A DNA stretch of 64,000 bases from CAG-632 sp963626805 (GTDB taxonomy: Bacteria > Bacillota > Clostridia > Lachnospirales > Lachnospiraceae). The notes beneath the pieces were generated by a model. That model was not told the origin of the DNA and did not search any database. It saw nothing but the letters and a program-made list of their open reading frames with translations. The DNA lies in NCBI GenBank assembly GCA_963626805.1, contig CAVFXS010000028.1, positions 48,297 to 112,296 on the forward strand, given 5' to 3'. Positions 52,479-61,112 of this stretch are shown here, in pieces (within the stretch, counting starts at the first letter, position 1; every line of letters begins with the position of its first letter). The position numbers and the translations under genes are program-made.

Positions 52479-53303
52479 ATGCAGAAGATACAGTTGATAT
52501 GTTTCCCATATGCGGGTGGATCAGCAGGATTCTTTCATGGATTAAAGGAAGACTTGCAGGATCAGGTCGAGGTGACGGCTGTTGAATATGCCGGACATGG
52601 GATCAGGCGAAAAGAGAGCTATTATCATACGTTTGAGGAATTAGTGCAGGATATGACAGGCATGGTTCGGGAAGTGCGGAAGCCGGAGGTGCCTTACGCG
52701 ATACTGGGATATAGCATGGGAAGTGTAGTGGCATACGAGGTATGGAAGGCATATCGGAGGCAGGGCTGGGAACTGCCGGTGCATATGTTTGTGGCATCGC
52801 ACAGACCACCACACCTTCCGTTACAGGGAAATCTGAATGCGGACTCCAGTGAAGAAGAGGTTATAGAAGCTCTTTGTAATTTTGGCGGAATGGATCCACG
52901 GCTGTTGGAAAACAAGCGGTTTCTGGATCTGTTTACCCAGCCGGTGAAAGTGGATTACGGACTGCTCCTGCAATATCAGGCAGCAGAGGTGCCTGAGAAA
53001 GTAACCTGTGATCTGACGGCATTTTACGCAAGCGAAGATCTGACCGGAGAAGAAATCCGTCAGTGGCAGGGATATACCGAGGGAGAATTTACACAGTATG
53101 AGTTCCCAGGAAAGCATTTCTTTCTGAAAGGAAATGAGAAGCCGGTGGGGGATGTAATACGGGAGAAACTACTGCACACACCGGTAAATCGTCACTTGCT
53201 ATCACAAGTCACAAATGATAAAATAAAATTGGAAAGTTGCATTGAGGAGGAAGTACGTGAGAAACCAAAGAAAAGAATAAAAAGTAGGAAGGAGATTTTA
53301 TAA
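52479..53303 (+). CDS. Type II thioesterase (alpha/beta-hydrolase) with unusual C-terminal tail
   Basis: A 274-residue protein. CFPYAGGSAGFFH at the start, the nucleophile Ser79 in GYSMGS and His213 in FPGKHFFL are the pattern of thioesterases that release or edit acyl groups on carrier proteins in PKS/NRPS systems (SrfAD/TesA type). Normal length is about 240; residues from about 233 on (VNRHLLSQVTNDKI to the end) are not family-like and are AT-rich. A promoter for the next gene overlaps them, so the original stop may have been lost at a module junction. It is consistent with the ACP encoded at 42799. Confidence 0.87.
   Translation: MQKIQLICFPYAGGSAGFFHGLKEDLQDQVEVTAVEYAGHGIRRKESYYHTFEELVQDMTGMVREVRKPEVPYAILGYSMGSVVAYEVWKAYRRQGWELPVHMFVASHRPPHLPLQGNLNADSSEEEVIEALCNFGGMDPRLLENKRFLDLFTQPVKVDYGLLLQYQAAEVPEKVTCDLTAFYASEDLTGEEIRQWQGYTEGEFTQYEFPGKHFFLKGNEKPVGDVIREKLLHTPVNRHLLSQVTNDKIKLESCIEEEVREKPKKRIKSRKEIL
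53196..53224 (+). promoter_or_regulatory. Promoter inside the thioesterase tail, for the NmrA-like gene
   Basis: TTGCTA and TAAAAT with a 17-bp spacer. AGGAAGGAG (53286-53294) follows before the ATG at 53303. Confidence 0.6.
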
Positions 53304-54169
53304 TGAAGGTTGTATTAGCAGGTGCATTCGGAAATCTGGGCGCAGAAATTTTGAAATGCCTTTGTGAGAAAGGATACGAGGTCATAGCTGCTGACCTCAA
53401 GGAGGCAGAAATAGCAGGTACAGAGGGAAAATATCAATTTGTCTCTATCGATGCAACCAATGCGGATACGCTGAAGGGGCTTTGCGAAGGAGCGGAGGTT
53501 GTCATTACAACTATGGGACTTACCGGTGCTTCTACCAGATTCACTTCCTATGACATCGACTATCAGGGAAATATGAATCTGTATCATGAGGCAGTCAGAG
53601 CCGGAGTTAAGAAATTTAACTATATCTCTGTTATCTCCTGTGATGAAGCAGGTGCTGAGAAGGTTCCGATGCTTCATGCCAAGTATCTAGTTGAACAGGA
53701 AATCAAAAAGCAGCCTATGGACTATGTGATTTATCGTCCTACCGGCTATTTCTATGATATTGCAAAGGTATTCAGGCCATATGTGGAAAAGGGAGAAATG
53801 CAGCTTCTGAAAAACTATGGAGGAGTAAAAGCAAATGTAGTGGATTGCCCAGACTTTGCCGCATTTATCGTTGAGCATATGAACGATACCAATAAGACCT
53901 ACCATGTCGGCGGTAAGGAAACCTATTCCTATGAGGAAATGGCGAAAATGTGTTTTGATGCAGCTGGAAAGCCGCTAAAAATCAAATGGGCACCTATCTG
54001 GCTGTTCGGTATTCTTGCAAATCTCCCGAAAATCAAGAAGGCCGGCAAGCATGATATTATTCTCTTCTCAAAATGGACGCTCAGCCACAATCTTGTAGGC
54101 GACACGAAAACAGGCGATACAAGCTTTGCTGCCTACATTAAGGATTATTTCGGAAAGGAAGGTAACTGA
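53303..54169 (+). CDS. NmrA-like NAD(P)-binding protein (atypical SDR)
   Basis: A 288-residue protein with a Rossmann start (VLAGAFGNLGAEIL), YISVISCDEAGA mid-fold and the pattern YRPTGYFYD instead of a standard YxxxK. It resembles NAD(P)H-binding NmrA/HSCARG-type proteins with unknown substrate. Codon use (many C-ending codons and CTC/CTT) differs from the genes upstream. The start overlaps the thioesterase stop by one base but has its own ribosome binding site. Co-transcribed with the DUF1295 gene. Confidence 0.82.
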   Translation: MKVVLAGAFGNLGAEILKCLCEKGYEVIAADLKEAEIAGTEGKYQFVSIDATNADTLKGLCEGAEVVITTMGLTGASTRFTSYDIDYQGNMNLYHEAVRAGVKKFNYISVISCDEAGAEKVPMLHAKYLVEQEIKKQPMDYVIYRPTGYFYDIAKVFRPYVEKGEMQLLKNYGGVKANVVDCPDFAAFIVEHMNDTNKTYHVGGKETYSYEEMAKMCFDAAGKPLKIKWAPIWLFGILANLPKIKKAGKHDIILFSKWTLSHNLVGDTKTGDTSFAAYIKDYFGKEGN

Positions 54170-54171
54170 TC

Positions 54172-54984
54172 ATGCCATGGAGTTTACTTGGAATACTTTA
54201 CATTGTATGCGCTGTCATGTGCGCTGTCGGATTTTATAAGTACGTTTATTTTCTTTCCATCGGCTACGGCTTTGCCATAGCCGGTGGCGGTATTGCTATT
54301 TTTATTATGTATCTGATCAACCCGTCAGCTACACCTTTGCTGATTGTCATTCCGCAACTGTTACTGTTTATTATTTATGGGGCAAGGCTCTCTGGCTTTC
54401 TTCTTGTTCGTGAGTTGAAAAATGCATCTTTTCAAAAAACGGATGTTGCCCAAAGCACTCTTTCTAAAGATGTTCAGAAGAAAATGCCTTTTTTTGTTCT
54501 TTTTTCCATTTGGATTTGCGTTGCTGCCCTGTACGTAGCTCAGGTAAGTCCCATGCTTTTCCGCATAAAAAATAGCTCCACGGATGTGGTTCTTCCACTG
54601 ATCGGAATGATTATATCCATTCTGGGAATTGTGCTGGAGTCCGTTGCCGACCATCAAAAATCTGCTCAGAAAAAGATTCGCCCCGATATGGTGGCAAAGG
54701 AAGGCTTGTACAAAATCGTTCGATGTCCGAATTATCTCGGCGAAATCATCTTCTGGACAGGGATATTTGTCAGCGGTATTTCCACCTATGCCACTCCCGG
54801 CCAGTGGATCATGGCTATGATTGCCTATGTCTGCATCGTATTAATTATGTTTAATGGAGCACAACGCCTGGAAAAGCGTCAGATGAACCGCTACAAGAAT
54901 GATGAGGAATATAATAACTACGCAGATCATACGCCTATACTTCTGCCGCTTGTTCCAATCTATCATCTGAATAAAAAAGCGTGA
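54172..54984 (+). CDS. DUF1295 / steroid 5-alpha-reductase-like membrane protein
   Basis: A 270-residue membrane protein with six to seven helices. VAKEGLYKIVRCPNYLGEIIFWTGIF and the late NRYKNDEEYNNYADHTP are the DUF1295/ICMT-like NADPH-cofactor motif. Family members reduce or methylate lipid-like substrates. Starts 2 bases after the NmrA-like gene; the pair shares atypical codon use and probably a redox or lipid-modifying function. No evidence ties it to the polysaccharide operon. Confidence 0.82.
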   Translation: MPWSLLGILYIVCAVMCAVGFYKYVYFLSIGYGFAIAGGGIAIFIMYLINPSATPLLIVIPQLLLFIIYGARLSGFLLVRELKNASFQKTDVAQSTLSKDVQKKMPFFVLFSIWICVAALYVAQVSPMLFRIKNSSTDVVLPLIGMIISILGIVLESVADHQKSAQKKIRPDMVAKEGLYKIVRCPNYLGEIIFWTGIFVSGISTYATPGQWIMAMIAYVCIVLIMFNGAQRLEKRQMNRYKNDEEYNNYADHTPILLPLVPIYHLNKKA

Positions 54985-55036
54985 CTCGTATTATGGCTGC
55001 TTCCCGCTTGCGTGAAAAGGCGGAATAAAACTACAC

Positions 55037-55065
55037 TTGCGTTATATTTCAAAAGAAGGTATTAT
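55037..55065 (+). promoter_or_regulatory. Promoter for glyA
   Basis: TTGCGT and TATTAT with a 17-bp spacer. The predicted leader is about 60 bases and no riboswitch-like fold was recognised in it. Confidence 0.7.
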
Positions 55066-55134
55066 AAACGTAATTGGCGTAATGGAGCAGGATTTGTTCC
55101 GTGAACGGCATATGTGAGACAGGAGGAAATGGGA

Positions 55135-56367
55135 ATGTATAGTTTTGATGAAATTACAAAGGTAGATCCTGAGATTGCAGCTGCGATTCAGGATGAGGTT
55201 GGCAGACAGAACAGTCATATCGAGCTGATCGCTTCAGAGAATTTTGTAAGCAAGGCTGTTATGGCAGCAATGGGAAGCCCGTTAACAAATAAATATGCAG
55301 AAGGCTATCCGGGAAAGCGGTATTATGGCGGATGCGAATATGTAGATGTAGTTGAGAATCTTGCAATTGAACGTGCAAAGCAGGTATTTGGCTGCGAATA
55401 TGTGAATGTACAGCCACATTCCGGTGCACAGGCGAATATGGCAGCATTCTTTGCAATCATGGAGCCGGGTGATACCTTTATGGGTATGAATCTGGCACAT
55501 GGCGGACATCTGACACACGGAAGCCCGGTAAACATGTCCGGAAAATATTTCAATGTTGTACCTTACGGTGTAAATGATGAAGGCTTTATTGATTATGACG
55601 AGGTTCTCCGCATTGCGAAGGAATGCAAGCCGAAGTTGATTGTAGCAGGTGCCAGTGCGTATGCCAGAGCCATTGACTTCAAGCGGTTCCGTGAAATCGC
55701 AGATGAAGTAGGCGCATATCTGATGGTTGATATGGCACATATTGCTGGTCTGGTAGCTGCCGGTCTGCATATGAGCCCAATCCCATATGCACATGTAACC
55801 ACCACCACAACTCATAAGACATTGCGTGGACCACGTGGTGGTATGATCTTATCAAGCAATGAAGTAAATGAGAAACTCAATTTCAATAAGGCAGTATTCC
55901 CTGGAATTCAGGGAGGTCCTCTGATGCATGTGATTGCAGCAAAGGCTGTTTGTCTGAAGGAATGTCTGACACCGGAATATAAGGAATATCAGAAGCAGAT
56001 CATCAAGAATGCAGCAACTCTCTGCAAGGCACTGCAGGAGCGTGGCTTCAAGATCGTATCCGATGGTACCGATAATCATCTGATGCTGGTAGATTTACAG
56101 AATCTCGGAAAGACCGGTAAAGAGGTTGAGAAGCTGTTGGATTCCGTAAATATCACCTGTAACAAGAATACAGTACCGAATGATCCGAAGTCACCATTTG
56201 TAACTTCCGGTATCCGTCTTGGTACACCGGCCATTACATCCAGAGGCGTTGTAGAGTCTGATATGATCATGATCGCAGATGCGCTCAAGGCAGCAGTGAT
56301 TGATTCTGATAATGAGAAGGCAATTGCACTGGTAAAGGATATTACAGATCGTTATCCATTATATTAA
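55135..56367 (+). CDS. glyA: Serine hydroxymethyltransferase
   Basis: A 410-residue PLP enzyme converting serine and tetrahydrofolate to glycine and methylene-tetrahydrofolate. IELIASENFVS, KYAEGYPGKRYYGGCEYVD and the PLP Lys228 in TTTTTHKTLRGPRGG are present, and the length is normal. ATG 55135 is chosen: AGGAGG (55121-55126) is 8 bases before it, but only 2 before the in-frame ATG at 55129. Monocistronic between its own promoter and terminator. Confidence 0.97.
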   Translation: MYSFDEITKVDPEIAAAIQDEVGRQNSHIELIASENFVSKAVMAAMGSPLTNKYAEGYPGKRYYGGCEYVDVVENLAIERAKQVFGCEYVNVQPHSGAQANMAAFFAIMEPGDTFMGMNLAHGGHLTHGSPVNMSGKYFNVVPYGVNDEGFIDYDEVLRIAKECKPKLIVAGASAYARAIDFKRFREIADEVGAYLMVDMAHIAGLVAAGLHMSPIPYAHVTTTTTHKTLRGPRGGMILSSNEVNEKLNFNKAVFPGIQGGPLMHVIAAKAVCLKECLTPEYKEYQKQIIKNAATLCKALQERGFKIVSDGTDNHLMLVDLQNLGKTGKEVEKLLDSVNITCNKNTVPNDPKSPFVTSGIRLGTPAITSRGVVESDMIMIADALKAAVIDSDNEKAIALVKDITDRYPLY

Positions 56368-56407
56368 TTTATATTAAGAAATTATAAGTTAAAAAGAAGA
56401 CGAAAGC

Positions 56408-56468
56408 GTCATCTGTCCGTTGTTTTCTAACATATATGGAGAAGGCAACGGGCAGGTGACATTTTTTT
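56408..56468 (+). terminator. Terminator after glyA
   Basis: A 15-bp stem (56408-56422 with 56446-56460, two G-U pairs) followed by seven T (56462-56468). Confidence 0.88.
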
Positions 56469-56570
56469 ATAAAAAGTCAAAATTGACCTATTATCAAGTC
56501 ATTATCTTCTCTTTTTGCGCTATACACTTTTTGCTATAGTATAGAAAAGCAAAATAAGGAGGTAGAGAGC

Positions 56571-57998
56571 ATGGCTAACGTACAGGAAAAGAAAATGACA
56601 GGAAAGAAGTCCGGAATGAAGGATCTGACAGTTGGAAAACCATTCCGTTGTATTATGGAGTTCTGGCTTCCGGTCTTTCTGGGAACGTTGTTTCAGCAGT
56701 TTTATAATATGGTAGACACAATGATCGTCGGGAAATATCTGGGATTGAATCAGCTGGCGGGTGTCGGTGTTACCGGTTCTTTGTCCTTCCTGGTAATCGG
56801 ATTCTGTATCGGAATCTGCAGTGGATTTGCAATCCCGGTAGCACAGGCATTTGGAGCAAAGGATGAGAAGGGATTACGCCGCTATGTGACAAACAGTGTA
56901 TGGTACTGTATTGTATTGTCGGTAATTCTGACCATTGCTACGGTGGTCTTATGCCGGAATATGCTGGTCTGGATGAATACACCGGAGGAAGCCTTTGAGT
57001 ATGCTTACTGGTATATTGTTATTATATTTGCGGGAATTCCGTTTACCGTTCTTTATAATATGGTATCCGGTATCTTCCGAGCTTTGGGTGACAGTAAGTC
57101 GCCGGTTGTATTCCTGATCATTTCTTCGGTATTAAATATCGGTCTGGATTTCCTGTTTATTCCGGGCATCGGAATGGGAGTTGAAGGAGCAGCGATCGCA
57201 ACCATTATTGCGCAGGCTGTATCCGGAGTTGTCAGCCTGATCTACATGATCCGGAAATTCAGCATCTTAAAGACGGAGAAAGAGGACTGGAAACCGTCGG
57301 CAGCATATCTGAAGACATTAACAATTGTCGGTATTCCGATGGGATTGCAGTATTCCATTACCGCAATCGGCTCCATCGTCCTTCAGACCGCGGTAAACTC
57401 ATTCGGAGAGATTGCGGTAGCCGGTGTCGCTGCAGCGAATAAGGTGTATGCACTGATTTCCTGTCCGCTGGAGGCAATGGGAAATACAATGGCAACCTAT
57501 GCAGGACAGAATATGGGGGCAAATCGTCTGGATCGGATCAGCAAGGGTCTCTATCAGGCAACATTGGCATGTATTATATTATCGGTTGTGACATTTGGAC
57601 TGGTTGTACTGTTTGGCAATCAGATGTCTATGCTGTTTATTGATAAGGATGAGCTTGAGGCACTGGCATTTGCCTATAAATATACATTGATTTCAACAGC
57701 AGGCTTTCCATTGCTTACATTTGTACTGACAGTTCGGTTTACGATTCAGGGAATGGGATTCTCCGCATTTGCCATGACAGCCGGTGTTCTGGAAATGGTG
57801 GCACGGTGTTTTGCAGCATTGATCCTTCCGGCACACTTTGGCTTTACCAGTGTATGTCTGGCGAATGCATGTGCATGGATCGCAGCAGATCTGTTCCTGA
57901 TTCCGGCATTCTTCTATTGCAGGAGAAAGCTGGAAAGAAAAAGTCTGTTCCCTATTGATTCTGAGCGAGGCTATATCAGCCGGAGAAGGTGGGATTGA
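56571..57998 (+). CDS. MATE-family efflux transporter
   Basis: A 475-residue protein with 12 helices: PVFLGTLFQQFYNMVDTMIVGKYLG at helix 1 and GISRALG-type repeats such as GIFRALGDSKSP after helix 4, the NorM/MATE pattern. Exports cationic compounds with Na+ or H+. AAGGAGG (56556-56562) upstream. The end overlaps the convergent phospholipase-like gene by 23 bases. Confidence 0.92.
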   Translation: MANVQEKKMTGKKSGMKDLTVGKPFRCIMEFWLPVFLGTLFQQFYNMVDTMIVGKYLGLNQLAGVGVTGSLSFLVIGFCIGICSGFAIPVAQAFGAKDEKGLRRYVTNSVWYCIVLSVILTIATVVLCRNMLVWMNTPEEAFEYAYWYIVIIFAGIPFTVLYNMVSGIFRALGDSKSPVVFLIISSVLNIGLDFLFIPGIGMGVEGAAIATIIAQAVSGVVSLIYMIRKFSILKTEKEDWKPSAAYLKTLTIVGIPMGLQYSITAIGSIVLQTAVNSFGEIAVAGVAAANKVYALISCPLEAMGNTMATYAGQNMGANRLDRISKGLYQATLACIILSVVTFGLVVLFGNQMSMLFIDKDELEALAFAYKYTLISTAGFPLLTFVLTVRFTIQGMGFSAFAMTAGVLEMVARCFAALILPAHFGFTSVCLANACAWIAADLFLIPAFFYCRRKLERKSLFPIDSERGYISRRRWD

Positions 57999-58773
57999 AG
58001 TTACGTCCCAGTGGTTCTCCGGACTGAATACAGGTCAGCAGCTCAGAAATCAATGCAAGGGCAACCGGTTTGGCTTCGTCATATTTCATGCGGAGGATCC
58101 GGTTGCTTTCTTTATATTCCGGCTGTGGCTCCGGAGTAATGATCATACCTGCAATATTATTATACTTTCCGAGTAATCGTAAGACGAAGAATAAAAACCG
58201 CTTGAGTAGATGATTGTTCCGCATCCGGAGCGCATCGTTGCAAAGCTTCATGGCATAGACCGCACTGCGGATCTGTTTGCCGGTGGTTTTGCCGTAGAAC
58301 TGCCTTACAACCATAGCATGTTCCGGGTTGATCTTAATGGAACCTGTTACCAGATAATTCGGTGACAGATGATCCTCCTCAACGATCAGATGCCGTTCAA
58401 AGGCACCTTCAATCGCACAATGGTTCTTGTGCTCATATCGTACCAGACTTTCGATATAAGGATGACAGGACAGGTCCAGTGCATAATGGCAGGCAACGCC
58501 GGTAATGTAGGCAATTGCTGCACCACGGTTCCTTCTGTTGCGAATCGTGCGAAGTGCTGCCTGAAAAAACTTACGCCCCTTCCAGTCATGAATCTGATAT
58601 CCAAGGGTATTTACATAATTATGGTAAAAGGGATGATAAAAAAATAAAATATCCGGTCCCTGAAGCCCCAGATCAAAGAGTTCCCGATATCGAAGTGCGT
58701 ATGTGCGCGCCGGTTCCGGCAAAGACATACATAATTCCTTTCCAAATCGATAATGTGCATAAAGTGATGGCAT
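57976..58773 (-). CDS. Zinc-dependent phospholipase C-family protein
   Basis: A 265-residue protein matching the Zn_dep_PLPC family: MPSLYAHYRFG at the start, LGLQGPDILFFYHPF, then ITGVACHYALDLSCHPYIE and HKNHCAIEGAFERHL with His and Asp metal ligands as in the family. No signal peptide, so it is intracellular; many clostridial members are uncharacterised. Own promoter upstream. Its 3' end overlaps the MATE gene tail to tail. Confidence 0.88.
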   Translation of the reverse strand: MPSLYAHYRFGKELCMSLPEPARTYALRYRELFDLGLQGPDILFFYHPFYHNYVNTLGYQIHDWKGRKFFQAALRTIRNRRNRGAAIAYITGVACHYALDLSCHPYIESLVRYEHKNHCAIEGAFERHLIVEEDHLSPNYLVTGSIKINPEHAMVVRQFYGKTTGKQIRSAVYAMKLCNDALRMRNNHLLKRFLFFVLRLLGKYNNIAGMIITPEPQPEYKESNRILRMKYDEAKPVALALISELLTCIQSGEPLGRNFNPTFSG

Positions 58774-58817
58774 ACTATATCCTTTCTATAAGCCGACTCC
58801 TCAATTGAAACACCCCT

Positions 58818-58846
58818 ATTCTATAGGAAACAAATTAAAATGTCAA
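58818..58846 (-). promoter_or_regulatory. Promoter for the phospholipase-like gene
   Basis: On the minus strand, perfect TTGACA and TAGAAT with a 17-bp spacer, 44 bases before the start. Confidence 0.75.
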
Positions 58847-58912
58847 ATTGCACGTCCTGCATTACTGCCTGTATCGGGGACGGTGAATGCACATTGGTTT
58901 AAATAATCAAAA

Positions 58913-58943
58913 GCCAGGAATCCATAGGCAGCGGATTCCCGGC
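58913..58943 (-). terminator. Terminator for the heptad-repeat/MMPL operon
   Basis: An 11-bp stem with one mismatch (58933-58943 with 58913-58923), followed on the minus strand by TTTTGATTATTT. The rest of 58774-58970 holds only the adjacent promoter. Confidence 0.8.
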
Positions 58944-58970
58944 AAACTAAAAGGAAAGGATATAGCTATA

Positions 58971-61064
58971 TTATTCAGATAAAATGCTGTCTGTGGTATA
59001 GATGAAGGTTACTTTTCCATCCATATTGTCGGCTACACCGGAGAAAGTACCATAGTCAGCAGATAAATTCTTTAATGCTTTGAAACGATCTAAATAACCG
59101 GAGAGGTCACCGTTGATCGCCTCACTTAATTTCTGGATACCGGTTTCGTTAAATTCATTCATACCATCATTTAACTGGGAAGCACCATCCTTTAACTGTG
59201 CGACACCGGAGGTAAGGGTCTTACCGCCATTCTGGAGAGCGGAAGCACCGGTTACCAGCTGGTTAGTTCCGTCTGCCAGCTGCTTTGCACCATCGGATAC
59301 CTGACTGGTTCCGGTAGCTACCTGATTGGCACCATCGGATAACTGTTTCACTCCGGCAGAAGCCTGCTGTGCACCATTGTAAAGAGTGGCAGCACCGGTA
59401 TTTAGCTTCTCACTGCCTGCAGCCAGCTGACCAAGCCCGTTCTGAAGAGAAACGGCACCGGTATGCACCTGAGTAATACCCTCGGATAAATCACTGACAC
59501 CATCGGAAAGCTGTGTATTACCTGCCTGAAGGGCTGTGATACCCTTCTTAATAGTCATGGTATCGTCTGTCTCAGGGACGGTAGTCATTGAGGCATATAC
59601 AGCTTTCTGATACTGTACACTGGCATATAAGTTAGAGAAGGTTACAAAGTCTGCTTCTGTTTTATCGCCGGAAGCTGGTGTACCGGTCGCATAATCCGGA
59701 TGGATTGCCAGAATTTTTGCAAGCTCTGTCTCCTCATACTGGATAGATGCCTGCAATGCAGCAGCAGCGGTATCGATGCCATCGGATAATTCGGTCAGAC
59801 CGTCTGCAGTCTGTGTCAGCCCGGCGCTGACCTTGCCGACACCATCGACTAACTGACCGCTTCCGGCAGCCAGCTGATCGGCACCGGTCTTGGCACTCTT
59901 CATGTTAGTATTTAAAGAATCCAGTCCGGCAGATAATTCTCCGGCACCACTGACCAGGGAATCAGCACCGGTAGAAAGAGCAGAGGCTCCATCGGCCAGA
60001 GAAGCAGCACCTGTATTTACCTGATCTGCACCGGAGGTTAGGGAAGCAGCACCGGTACTTAAGGTAGCAGCACCGTTTGCCAGCTGATCAATGCCGTCGG
60101 TTAAGGAGCCGGTTCCGTCTGACAATTCATTAATGCCGTCATACAGTGATTTGGTTCCGTCACATAATTCCTCGGACGCATCGGAAAGCTGGTTGATCGA
60201 ATCCTTCAGATCATCAATGGTGCTGTCTGCATCGATATCCAGCTCGCTGAAGATCTCACTGGAGGCAACGGTAACGGAGGTTTCCATTTCAAAGTCGGTT
60301 ACATCTGCTTCGATCTCGAAGTAATCCGGGATATCGATATCCGTATCATCCTTCAGATCCAGGCTCTCCTTTAAGCCGGGGAATGCAACACCCATGACCA
60401 TAACCTTGCTGCCATCGGAGAGGACTTTACCGTTGGATAATTCAATGTTGGTAAATTTATCACTGTCCAGAGTAGTTACCGTGGACAGAAGATAAGGAAC
60501 ATATAAATCTTCCTTGGAATCCCCGACGATCGTGCTGCGTTTCTCATTATTTGTATAATCATAACGGATCTTTACGTGTCCGCTCTTTCCGGCAAGCTCT
60601 TCCGGTGAGATTTCTTTGCCATCCAGAGTGTAGGTGACCTTCATGGTAACAGGTACCTGCTTATCTGTGGTACCTCGATAGTAGATATCGGATCCCTGAG
60701 CATCCCATAAGACAGAGTCGCCATCGGTTGTATAAGCCTGACTGCCCTTGACATTTACGATGTCAGACAGATTGGAAATATCATCAATGCTCTTTAAGGC
60801 ACCGGTGTTTTTTAACCAGTCGCTGACGATGGTCTTGTTGATGTTACCGTTTGCATCTGATAATACATAAACGGTTTCGTCCTTCTGTGCCTTCTCGGAA
60901 GAAGCGGTTCTGGTCTCACTCGTAACAGCGGATACGGTTCTTGGCTCTACGGTAGAGGCGTGGTCGTCTGCGTTTGCTTTATTTATATTTGCATAATAGC
61001 CGGTTGCTCCGGCAGAAGCTAATACTGCAAGTGCTGCAGCTGTAATTTTGATTCCTTTTTTCAT
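58971..61064 (-). CDS. Membrane-anchored protein with X-X-X-Leu-X-X-Gly heptad repeats (YhgE-like)
   Basis: A 697-residue protein. An N-terminal hydrophobic helix (about 4-24) anchors it outside the cell. A beta-rich region (about 70-285) is followed by a long stretch of about 45 Leu/Gly heptads (about 285-650) with Ala-Gly-Thr-rich turns, likely forming extended helices. A break near 455-510 separates two heptad blocks. Such proteins occur next to MMPL transporters and probably act as an extracellular partner. ATG 61064 is chosen because AAAGGAG precedes it; the in-frame start at 61100 lacks a site. Confidence 0.85.
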   Translation of the reverse strand: MKKGIKITAAALAVLASAGATGYYANINKANADDHASTVEPRTVSAVTSETRTASSEKAQKDETVYVLSDANGNINKTIVSDWLKNTGALKSIDDISNLSDIVNVKGSQAYTTDGDSVLWDAQGSDIYYRGTTDKQVPVTMKVTYTLDGKEISPEELAGKSGHVKIRYDYTNNEKRSTIVGDSKEDLYVPYLLSTVTTLDSDKFTNIELSNGKVLSDGSKVMVMGVAFPGLKESLDLKDDTDIDIPDYFEIEADVTDFEMETSVTVASSEIFSELDIDADSTIDDLKDSINQLSDASEELCDGTKSLYDGINELSDGTGSLTDGIDQLANGAATLSTGAASLTSGADQVNTGAASLADGASALSTGADSLVSGAGELSAGLDSLNTNMKSAKTGADQLAAGSGQLVDGVGKVSAGLTQTADGLTELSDGIDTAAAALQASIQYEETELAKILAIHPDYATGTPASGDKTEADFVTFSNLYASVQYQKAVYASMTTVPETDDTMTIKKGITALQAGNTQLSDGVSDLSEGITQVHTGAVSLQNGLGQLAAGSEKLNTGAATLYNGAQQASAGVKQLSDGANQVATGTSQVSDGAKQLADGTNQLVTGASALQNGGKTLTSGVAQLKDGASQLNDGMNEFNETGIQKLSEAINGDLSGYLDRFKALKNLSADYGTFSGVADNMDGKVTFIYTTDSILSE

Positions 61065-61112
61065 AATTAAGCACTCCTTTTTCAAATTCAAACAGTTCAA
61101 TGATTCAGATTA

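Noticed and set aside
53257..53280. Short leader peptide starting GTG after GAGGAGG, before the NmrA-like gene
   Set aside because: Only seven codons, no attenuator structure or amino-acid bias seen.
55066..55134. Riboswitch (glycine, THF or SAM type) in the glyA leader
   Set aside because: The leader is about 60 bases and no conserved core of these classes could be matched by eye.
58971..61064. Many near-regular short repeats that could suggest a CRISPR or satellite array
   Set aside because: The periodicity is 21 bases in a single open frame and encodes Leu/Gly heptads; repeats are degenerate at DNA level and there are no spacers.
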